From: Streptomyces cinnabarinus
GTDB lineage: Bacteria; Actinomycetota; Actinomycetes; Streptomycetales; Streptomycetaceae
Direction of reading: 5' to 3'
DNA: 64,000 nucleotides
Assembly: GCF_027270315.1 (NCBI RefSeq)
Contig: NZ_CP114413.1
Location: 3,410,001 to 3,474,000, forward strand
The notes beneath the pieces were generated by a model. That model did not search any database. It had not been told where the DNA came from and saw nothing but the letters and a program-made list of their open reading frames with translations. Both the position numbers and the translations under genes were made by a program. Numbering within the stretch: the stretch's first letter is position 1; the number at the start of each line of letters is the position of its first letter. Of the stretch, positions 8,795 through 15,632 are shown piece by piece.

Positions 8795-9022
8795 TCAGCG
8801 GTTGATGCAGGTGTTGCCGAACGCCGGGTTCAGCAGCGCGATGACGTTCACGGTGTTGCCGCAGACGTTGACCGGAATGTTGATCGGGACCTGCACGACG
8901 TTGCCCGACAGGACACCCGGGGAGTGCTCGGCGACAGCGCCCGCACCCGAGTCGGCGAATGCCGGCGTGGCCATGCCCACGGCCATGAGGGCACCCGCGA
9001 CAACAGCAGCGCTCTTCTTCAT
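8795..9022 (-). CDS. chpD: Short chaplin
   Basis: This 75-residue precursor has a signal peptide ending near AFA (residue 23) and one mature chaplin domain with cysteines 54 and 72, the disulphide pair of ChpD/F/G/H-type short chaplins (ChpE lacks it). It contains the typical GNVVQVPINIPVNVCGN core. The secreted protein assembles into amphipathic amyloid at the air interface, letting hyphae escape the aqueous layer. It lies 107 bases upstream of the long chaplin on the same strand. AAGGGA ahead of the ATG fits a ribosome site. The symbol is by synteny with S. coelicolor, where chpA, chpD, rdlA and rdlB are adjacent. Confidence 0.92.
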   Translation of the reverse strand: MKKSAAVVAGALMAVGMATPAFADSGAGAVAEHSPGVLSGNVVQVPINIPVNVCGNTVNVIALLNPAFGNTCINR

Positions 9023-9232
9023 GAACTATCCCTTCTCTGCGGTCATGCCCCTTTGTCGGCCGAAGCCGAGCGAGCACAACAGGAACGGCTCGCACCATGA
9101 CCGGCAGGCTGTTAAACGAGGGATAGACAGACGAAGAAACTACGGAACGCGAGTCGCCGCTTATTTCACTCGTTCGCCTTCACAGAATTGACACGTAAGA
9201 ACCACATGCGCATCTCGCGGCGAGCATGAAGA

Positions 9233-9275
9233 AACCGCCCGGCGATCCCTGGGGAAAGGGGATCACCGGGCGGTT
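9233..9275. terminator. Terminator downstream of the leftward rodlin
   Basis: A near-perfect inverted repeat pairs 9234-9249 with 9258-9274, with one mismatch or bulge. It lies just beyond the stop of the rodlin at 9297 and would also insulate the chaplin promoter region at 9023-9230. Confidence 0.8.
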
Positions 9276-9296
9276 CTGTTCGATCGGCGAGAATCG

Positions 9297-9713
9297 TCAG
9301 CCGTTGCCGAGACCGTTTCCGGACAGCGCCGAGATGTCGCTGAGGATGTGCGACAGCGGCTCGTCACCCTTGGCCTGGGTGGAGTTCTCGGCGCACTGCT
9401 GGTTCTGCGGGGCGGACAGGATCGGCACGTCCTGGGCCACGCCGACGGCGGCGAGGATGCCGACGATGCCCTGGAGGTTCGCCTTCACCGGCACACCCGC
9501 GCAGAGCTTGTTGACCGAGCCCTGGACCAGGCTGGCCTGCGGGCTCATGTCGCCCTTGGTCACCGAGTTGCCGAACTTGGACTCGGCGTGGTTGCCGCTG
9601 GCGGAGGTGGTGCCGCTGTCATCACCGATGGCAAGCGCCTGGGGGGCGGCCGCGGCCGACGCTCCGACGACGGACGCGGTGACCGCGGCGGCGGCCATTG
9701 CCTTCTTGAACAT
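9297..9713 (-). CDS. rdlA: Rodlin (RdlA-type)
   Basis: This 138-residue secreted protein has an alanine-rich signal peptide (to about residue 28, ALA), then the conserved rodlin body with SASGNHAESKFGN, a mid-protein cysteine, and DVPILSAPQNQQC near the end. Rodlins organise chaplin fibrils into the paired-rod rodlet layer on aerial hyphae and spores. The ATG at 9713 has AGGAAAGG eight bases upstream; the longer frame upstream has no rodlin character. It is divergent from the next rodlin across about 250 bases, as rdlA and rdlB are in S. coelicolor. Confidence 0.93.
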   Translation of the reverse strand: MFKKAMAAAAVTASVVGASAAAAPQALAIGDDSGTTSASGNHAESKFGNSVTKGDMSPQASLVQGSVNKLCAGVPVKANLQGIVGILAAVGVAQDVPILSAPQNQQCAENSTQAKGDEPLSHILSDISALSGNGLGNG

Positions 9714-9964
9714 TCGCTTTTCCTTTCCTGGGCAGGAGCGCCGTGGGTCCGGACACACCCTGAGGCGAGGCGCAGGTTCCTGCCTCCGCATCAACCCGGT
9801 GCGCCAGGATTGGTTTCGCCACTTCACCCGTTCGGGCCGTTCGGCGCACGGAATTCACGGAATGCCGATGTGCGCCATCGGAGTGAATGGCAGCAACCAA
9901 GCGGGCCCGCGGCAGTTGACCAGAGCGCTCCGGTGGACGGGGTTTCTCCAGAAGGGACTAGCAA
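9714..9964. promoter_or_regulatory. Divergent rodlin promoter region
   Basis: This 251-base stretch between the divergent rodlins must hold both promoters. I see no clear sigma-factor boxes or gene. It is noticeably less GC-rich than the flanking coding DNA. By analogy with S. coelicolor, expression should be developmental. Confidence 0.6.
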
Positions 9965-10366
9965 GTGATCAAGAAGGTTCTGGCTTCCGCCGCGGTCGCC
10001 GCCTCCGTCGTCGGGGCCGCCTCGCCGGCCATGGCCATCGGCAACGACGACGGCACCAAGTCCGCCAGCGGCAACGGCGCGTCGCAGTCGTTCGGCAACT
10101 CCGCCACGTACGGCCACATGAGCCCGCAGATGGCGCTCATCCAGGGCTCGTTCAACAAGCCCTGCATCGGTCTGCCGGCCAAGGCCAACCTCCAGGGCAT
10201 CCTCGGTCTCGGCGCGGTCGGCGTCCTGCAGGACGTGCCGATCCTGTCGGCGCCGCAGAACCAGCAGTGCGTCGAGAACTCCACCCAGGCCAAGGGCGAC
10301 GAGCCCCTGTCGCACATCCTGGACGACATCTCCGTCCTCGCCGGCAACGGCCTCGACAACCACTGA
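9965..10366 (+). CDS. rdlB: Rodlin (RdlB-type)
   Basis: This 133-residue secreted protein has a signal peptide (about 1-24, ending AMA) followed by the rodlin body: SASGNGASQSFGNSATYG, a central FNKPCIGLPAKANLQG segment, and VLQDVPILSAPQNQQCVEN. The start is GTG with AGAAGGGA upstream. It is very similar to the third rodlin downstream from residue 25 on, and the stretch encoding the QNQQC region is almost identical in DNA, so the two probably arose by duplication or undergo gene conversion. Its role is in rodlet-layer formation with the chaplins. Confidence 0.93.
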   Translation: MIKKVLASAAVAASVVGAASPAMAIGNDDGTKSASGNGASQSFGNSATYGHMSPQMALIQGSFNKPCIGLPAKANLQGILGLGAVGVLQDVPILSAPQNQQCVENSTQAKGDEPLSHILDDISVLAGNGLDNH

Positions 10367-10394
10367 AGTACCGGGCTGCACTGAGCCCCCGTCA

Positions 10395-10422
10395 GCGGGC
10401 CGCCGGATCACCGGCGGCCCGC
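10395..10422 (+). terminator. Terminator of the second rodlin
   Basis: A perfect 12-base-pair stem (10395-10406 with 10411-10422) closes on an ATCA loop, 29 bases after the rodlin stop and followed by TGTTGTG. Confidence 0.85.
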
Positions 10423-10601
10423 TGTTGTGCGTTCACTCCCGGTCCCGGCCCGCGGGAGCGCGCGGGTCCGCTCGCGAGGGCGCTCGGGGCGGGGCGTGCG
10501 CGCTGGGCCAATCGGGGCAAAGCCCGCAACCCTCTCGGGGGTGAGGGCGTTGACGATCATGCAGCTCCTCCCCCGGAGTCCGCTTTTCGAAGGGAACGAA
10601 C

Positions 10602-11012
10602 ATGAAGAAGCTGTGGGCAACCGCGGCTATCGCCACCTCCGTCGCCGGTGTCTCGGCGGCCACCGCGGCGCCGGCGCTCGCGATCGGCGACGACAACGGC
10701 ACCACGTCCGCCAGCGGCAACGGCGCCAAGCAGGAGTTCGGCAACTCGGCCACGTTCGGTGACATGAGCCCGCAGCTCTCGCTGGTCCAGGGTTCGCTGA
10801 ACAAGCCCTGCATCGGCCTGCCGGCGAAGCTCAACGCCCAGGGTCTGCTCGGTGTCGTGGCCGTCGGCGTCCTGCAGGACGTGCCGATCCTGTCGGCGCC
10901 GCAGAACCAGCAGTGCGTCGAGAACTCCACCCAGGCCAAGGGCGACGAGCCCCTGTCGCACATCCTGGACGACATCTCGGCCCTGTCGGGCAACGGCGCG
11001 GGCAACGGCTGA
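10602..11012 (+). CDS. Third rodlin
   Basis: This 136-residue rodlin has a signal peptide to about residue 27 (APALA), a body with SASGNGAKQEFGNSATFG, and the near-invariant C-terminal half DVPILSAPQNQQCVENSTQ. S. coelicolor has only rdlA and rdlB here, so this is an extra paralogue. The start ATG follows AAGGGAACGAAC, a good ribosome site. It has its own promoter region (10423-10601) and its own terminator, so it can be expressed separately. Whether it is functionally distinct or redundant cannot be told from sequence. Confidence 0.92.
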   Translation: MKKLWATAAIATSVAGVSAATAAPALAIGDDNGTTSASGNGAKQEFGNSATFGDMSPQLSLVQGSLNKPCIGLPAKLNAQGLLGVVAVGVLQDVPILSAPQNQQCVENSTQAKGDEPLSHILDDISALSGNGAGNG

Positions 11013-11029
11013 GCCTCCACCGCGTAGCG

Positions 11030-11062
11030 GCGGGCCACCGGGTTTTCCCGGTGGCCCGCTTT
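11030..11062 (+). terminator. Intrinsic terminator of the third rodlin
   Basis: A perfect 13-base-pair stem (11030-11042 with 11047-11059) has a TTTT loop and a TTT tract after it. It lies between this rodlin and the convergent acyl-CoA ligase. Confidence 0.88.
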
Positions 11063-11070
11063 GCTGTGCC

Positions 11071-12990
11071 TCAGCCGCGGTAGAGGGCCTCGATCTCCTC
11101 CTCGTAGGCCCGGATCACCGTGTGCCGTTTGACCTTCAGGGACGGGGTCAGCATGCCGTTCTCCTCGCTGAACTCGCCTCCGACCAGGGTGAAGGCGCGG
11201 ATCGACTCGGCCCGGGAGACCGCCTCGTTGGCGTAGTCGACGGCCCTTTGGACGTCGGCGCGGATGCGCTCGTCGCGGACGAGTTCGGACAGCGGGGTGT
11301 CCGCGGGGAGTTTGCGGACCGACAGCCAGTGGGCGATCGCCTCGGGGTCGAGGGTGATCAGGGCTCCGACGAAGGGGCGGTTGTCGCCGACGACGAGGCA
11401 CTGGCCGACGGGCGCGCGGCTGCGCAGCCGGTCCTCCAGGACCGCCGGGGAGACGTTCTTGCCGCCGGAGGTGACGATGAGGTCCTTCTTGCGGCCGGTG
11501 ATGGTGAGATAGCCCTCCTCGTCGAGGGAGCCCAGGTCGCCGGTGGCGAACCAGTCGCCCTCCAGTACGGCGTCGGTGGCGGCCGGGTTGTTCCAGTACG
11601 ACGAGAAGACGATGCCGCCCTTGATCAGGACCTCGCCGTCGTCGGCGATGCGGACGGCGGTACCGGGGACCGGGGGGCCGACCGTGCCGGGGCGGGGTTT
11701 GAGGGGCGGGACGATGGTGGCGGCGGCGGTGGTCTCGGTCAGGCCGTAGCCCTCGTAGATGATGATCCCGGCCGCGTAGAAGAACAGGTTGAGGTTGCGG
11801 TCGAGGGGGGAGCCGCCGCTGATCGCGTAGCGCATGCGGCCGCCGAGCTCCTTGCGGACGCGGCGGTAGACCAGCAGGTCGTACAGGGCCCAGGCGGCGT
11901 ACAGGCCGGGTCCTGGGCCCTTGCCGGTGCCGAGGAAGCGGTTCAGATACGCCTCGCCGAAGCGGACGGCGATGCGGTCGGCGCGGTCGAAGGAGGCGGC
12001 GCGGCCCATCTTCTCGGCGGTGGCGCGGCCGGTGTCGTGGATCTTCTCGAAGAGATACGGCACGCCGACGATGAAGGTCGGGCGGAACTCCTTGAGCGCC
12101 GGGCGGAGTTCGTCGGGTTTCACGCTCGGGCAGTGGCCGACCTCGATGCGGGCCATCAGACAGGAGATCTGGAGGCTGCGGCCGAGGATGTGGGCGAGCG
12201 GGAGGAACAGCAGGGTGGACGGGATCTGGCGGGTGACCTCGCGGAACACCGGCAGCATCAGTTCCACGGTGTTGGCGGCCTCGGCGTACAGGTTGGCGTG
12301 GGTGAGCACACAGCCCTTGGGGCGGCCGGTGGTGCCGGAGGTGTAGCAGACCGTGGCGACGGTGTCGGCGGTGAGCGTCGTACGGCGCTTGGTGATCTCC
12401 TCGTCGGGGACGTCCCGGCCGAGGACGGTGAGGTCGGTGAGGGCGCCGGCGTCCAGTTCCCAGATGCGCGGGGCGACTTGGTGGTCCGCGGTGCCGGTCG
12501 TCACCGTGGCGGAGTTGTCCGCGGTCTCGGTGACGACGTGGCCGGCGCCGGAGTCGCGGACGATCCAGTCCACCTGCTCCGCGGAGGAGGTGGGGTAGAT
12601 CGGCACGGACTGGCCGCCCGCGGCCCAGATCGCGAAGTCCAGCAGGGTCCACTCGTAGCGGGTGCGGGACATCACCGCGACCCGGCCGCCGGGTTCCAGC
12701 CCCGCGGCGACGAGGCCCTTGGCGACGGCGGTGACCTCCTGGGCGAAGGCGGTGGCGGTGACGGGCTGCCAACGGCCTTCGGTCCTGCGGCGCAGGACCA
12801 CCGCCTCCGGTGCCTCGGCGGCATTGGTGAAGGGGATGTCGGCCGGGGTGCCGGTGGGGCGGGGAGGGGCGAGCGGCGGGATACGGGCCTCGCGGACCGT
12901 GCCGTCCTCGCCCCTGGTGACCTCGACCCTGGTGCGGGTCAGCAGGTCCGTACGGTGCTTCGCGCGCTTCAGATCCTTGCGTACGCCCAT
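11071..12990 (-). CDS. Long-chain fatty-acid-CoA ligase (AMP-forming)
   Basis: This 639-residue ANL-superfamily enzyme has the ATP-binding P-loop YTSGTTGRPKG at residues 216-226, an adenylation motif YEGYGLTETTAA, the TGDLG segment and a C-terminal ITGRKKDLIVTSGGKN hinge. It activates fatty acids to acyl-adenylates and then acyl-CoA in the cytoplasm. Length and motif order match FadD15/AcsM-type long-chain ligases of actinobacteria. It is monocistronic, convergent with the rodlin and preceded by an upstream leftward VWA gene. The start ATG is at 12990. Chain-length preference cannot be read from the sequence. Confidence 0.92.
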   Translation of the reverse strand: MGVRKDLKRAKHRTDLLTRTRVEVTRGEDGTVREARIPPLAPPRPTGTPADIPFTNAAEAPEAVVLRRRTEGRWQPVTATAFAQEVTAVAKGLVAAGLEPGGRVAVMSRTRYEWTLLDFAIWAAGGQSVPIYPTSSAEQVDWIVRDSGAGHVVTETADNSATVTTGTADHQVAPRIWELDAGALTDLTVLGRDVPDEEITKRRTTLTADTVATVCYTSGTTGRPKGCVLTHANLYAEAANTVELMLPVFREVTRQIPSTLLFLPLAHILGRSLQISCLMARIEVGHCPSVKPDELRPALKEFRPTFIVGVPYLFEKIHDTGRATAEKMGRAASFDRADRIAVRFGEAYLNRFLGTGKGPGPGLYAAWALYDLLVYRRVRKELGGRMRYAISGGSPLDRNLNLFFYAAGIIIYEGYGLTETTAAATIVPPLKPRPGTVGPPVPGTAVRIADDGEVLIKGGIVFSSYWNNPAATDAVLEGDWFATGDLGSLDEEGYLTITGRKKDLIVTSGGKNVSPAVLEDRLRSRAPVGQCLVVGDNRPFVGALITLDPEAIAHWLSVRKLPADTPLSELVRDERIRADVQRAVDYANEAVSRAESIRAFTLVGGEFSEENGMLTPSLKVKRHTVIRAYEEEIEALYRG

Positions 12991-13103
12991 GACGGCTCCC
13001 GGTCGCGACTCTGCGGCTCGGACTTGCGGGGTTTCGCCTTACTCAAGGGTCAACTTACTCACGCGTAGCCTGAGGTCAATGGGTACGGCCGGGAGACCCG
13101 CGG

Positions 13104-14630
13104 TCACATCATGCGGTCCGCCCGGTCGATCGCCTCACCGAGTTCACGTACCTCGTCGTCCTCGGTGCGCTCCGCCAACTCATCGGCCCGCTCGCCGAGT
13201 TCGTCCAGGCCCGGGGCGCCGGGCAGGGAGGCCCACTCGTCGCCTCCGCGGCGCAGGGCGTCGGCGAAGTAGGCGGCCACCGCTGTTACCTGGAAGCGCG
13301 GGTTCGTGCTCCAGAGGGTGTCGGCCAGGGTGCCGGACTCCAGCTGCTCCGATTCCTCGTGCGGGGCGCGGGACTTGGGGTCCAGCCAGCGGACGGTCGC
13401 CGTGGCCAGGTGGCCCCGCGCGTCCGGCGCCGTACGGACGGCGTACAGGGCGGTCACCGTGTGCCCCGGACCGGTCTCGCCGCCGTCGACCGAGTCGTCG
13501 CGGAAGTCCTCGTCGTCCACCTGGCGGTTGTCGTAGCCGATCAGGCGGAACTCCTCGACGTTCTCCGGGTCGAAGGCCACCTGCGCCTTGGCGTCCCGGG
13601 CCGTCAGGTCGATGTTGCGCGGGAGTTCCTCGCTGAACACCTTGTGGGCCTCGGCCTCGCCGGAGACGTAGACCGTGTGGCCGTCGCCCTTGTCGGCCAG
13701 GCGTTCCATCAGCGCGTCGCCGTACTCGCTGCCGACCCCCACGCCGAAGAGGGTGATGCCGTACTCCTTACGGGCGCCCTCGATGCGTTCGAGGATGGTG
13801 TCGGCGTCCGTGTCACCGGTGTTGGCGAGGGCGTCGGAGATCAGGACCACGCGGTTGGTCGCGCCCTCCCGCAGACCGTCGGTGGCCGTGGCGTAGCCGC
13901 GCTCCACGCCCGCGCCGAGGTTGGTGGAGTAGGTCGGCTCCATGGAGTCGATCGCGTCGTGGATCTCGTCGCGGTTGCCGCCCACCCGCGTCATCGGCAG
14001 GACCGTCTCCGCCTCGTCGCTGAAGGTCACGATCGCGACCGAGTCGTCCTCGCGCAGCCGGTCCGTCATCACGCCGAGGGAGTCCTGGGCCAGGTCCAAG
14101 CGGCCCTCCTCGCTCATCGAGCCGGAGATGTCGATGACGAACGTCAGGGCCGCGGGCGGGCGTTCGCCCTCGTCCTCGGCGGCCCGGGTGGCGAGGCCGA
14201 CGCGGACCAGCGACCAGTCCTCGTGGTCGGTGCGCGCGCCGTCCACGGTCACCGAGAAGCCGTCGCCGTCGGGGCGGTCGTAGTCCTGGCGGAAGCTGTT
14301 GACGAACTCCTCGGGGCGGACCGTCCAGGGGTCCGGGAGGCGGCCCTCGGAGAGGGTGCGGCGGGCGTAGCCGTAGGAGGCGGTGTCGACGTCCAGGGCG
14401 AAGGTGGAGAGATGGTCGGGGGCCGGGGCGACCTCCCGGGAGGAGTCGTCGGACCGCTCGCCGCTCTCATCGCCGTACTGGCCGCTGTCGGGGGCCGGGG
14501 CCGGGTGGTAGCCGTCGCTCTTGTCCGTGGTCTCCTGGGCGCTGTTGTCGTCGCTAGCGCCGCAGCCCGTCAGCAGCAGGCCCGCCGCCGTGAGTGCGAG
14601 GACCGCTCGCCGCCACCGTCGTCGCTCCAT
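13104..14630 (-). CDS. von Willebrand factor A domain lipoprotein (YfbK-like)
   Basis: This 508-residue lipoprotein has a signal peptide with lipobox LLTGC (Cys23), an Asp/Ser/Pro-rich linker, a VWA-associated N-terminal domain around 70-130 and a VWA domain with an intact MIDAS motif DISGSMS (Asp167, Ser169, Ser171). A C-terminal DUF3520-like region follows. It should sit on the outer face of the membrane and bind a metal-dependent ligand; the actual partner is unknown. The ATG at 14630 was chosen because AAGGGGG precedes it and the signal peptide starts properly; the frame extends upstream without signal-like sequence. Confidence 0.88.
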   Translation of the reverse strand: MERRRWRRAVLALTAAGLLLTGCGASDDNSAQETTDKSDGYHPAPAPDSGQYGDESGERSDDSSREVAPAPDHLSTFALDVDTASYGYARRTLSEGRLPDPWTVRPEEFVNSFRQDYDRPDGDGFSVTVDGARTDHEDWSLVRVGLATRAAEDEGERPPAALTFVIDISGSMSEEGRLDLAQDSLGVMTDRLREDDSVAIVTFSDEAETVLPMTRVGGNRDEIHDAIDSMEPTYSTNLGAGVERGYATATDGLREGATNRVVLISDALANTGDTDADTILERIEGARKEYGITLFGVGVGSEYGDALMERLADKGDGHTVYVSGEAEAHKVFSEELPRNIDLTARDAKAQVAFDPENVEEFRLIGYDNRQVDDEDFRDDSVDGGETGPGHTVTALYAVRTAPDARGHLATATVRWLDPKSRAPHEESEQLESGTLADTLWSTNPRFQVTAVAAYFADALRRGGDEWASLPGAPGLDELGERADELAERTEDDEVRELGEAIDRADRMM

Positions 14631-14777
14631 CGTCCGTTCCCCCTTGGTCCGTTGACGTCGACTTCTGTGACTGTGACGGGGCAAGGGGGCGGAACGTGCG
14701 ACACAGAGCGTTGCGGGTGGGTCTCGAAGTGGGCACGGCGGAGGGCCGTCGAGACCGGTAGGTGATCTTCCGTTGAC

Positions 14778-15632
14778 CTACGACACCACGTCCTTGCGGG
14801 CGAAACCGCGGAAGGCCAGCGCGAACAGGACGACGGCGTACGTTACCGAAACGGCGACACCCTGGATCATGCCGGACCACTCGGGGGTGGGCTGTACGGC
14901 GTCCGCCCAGGCGAACTGCCAGTGCGCGGGCAGGAAGTGGCGCCAGTCGCCGAGGGCGGTCACCGCGTCCAGGACGTTGCCGACGATCGTCAGGCCGACC
15001 GCGCCGCCGACCGCGCCGAGCGGGGCGTCGGTCTTCGTCGACAGCCAGAACGCCAGTCCCGCGGTGACCAGTTGGGAGACGAAGATGTACCCGACGACCA
15101 CCACCAAGCGCTGCGCGGCGGTGCCCGCGTCGAGCGAGCCGCCGGTGGGGATGGCCAGCGGGCCCCAGCCGTAGGCGGCGGTGCCGACGGCCAGCGCGAC
15201 GACCGGCAGCAGGATCATCGCGGCGAGGCTGAGACCGAGCCCGACCACGAGCTTGGACCACAGCAGCCGGGCCCGGGGCACGGGCGCCGCGAGCAGATAG
15301 CGCAGGGAGGACCAGCCGGCCTCCGAGGCGACCGTGTCGCCGCAGAACAGGGCGACCGGGATGACCAGCAGGAAGCCCGCGGAGACGAACAGGTTCACGG
15401 CGGCGAAGTTGGCGCCGGAGGAGGTGGCCGTGTCCATCAGGGTGATGCGGTCGCCGCGGCCGCCCGGCTCGCCGCCGATGGCGAAGGCGATCAGCAGGAC
15501 GAAGGGCAGCGCGGCCAGGATCGCGCCCATCACCAGGGTGCGGCGGCGCTTGAGCTGGCGGACCAGTTCGACGCGCAGCGGCAGGGTGCGGCCCGCCTGG
15601 TAGCCGGAGGCGACCTCGGTGAGCGTGCTCAT
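14778..15632 (-). CDS. ABC-2 type transporter permease
   Basis: This 284-residue membrane protein has about six hydrophobic helices, an N-terminal cytoplasmic start (VELVRQLKRRRT) and the long first extracytoplasmic loop of ABC-2 permeases. Its ATG at 15632 overlaps the TGA of the preceding hydrolase-ABC fusion as ATGA, so the two are translationally coupled and should form one exporter. The ATPase is part of an 878-residue fusion, described in its own entry. The transported substrate is unknown. Confidence 0.88.
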   Translation of the reverse strand: MSTLTEVASGYQAGRTLPLRVELVRQLKRRRTLVMGAILAALPFVLLIAFAIGGEPGGRGDRITLMDTATSSGANFAAVNLFVSAGFLLVIPVALFCGDTVASEAGWSSLRYLLAAPVPRARLLWSKLVVGLGLSLAAMILLPVVALAVGTAAYGWGPLAIPTGGSLDAGTAAQRLVVVVGYIFVSQLVTAGLAFWLSTKTDAPLGAVGGAVGLTIVGNVLDAVTALGDWRHFLPAHWQFAWADAVQPTPEWSGMIQGVAVSVTYAVVLFALAFRGFARKDVVS

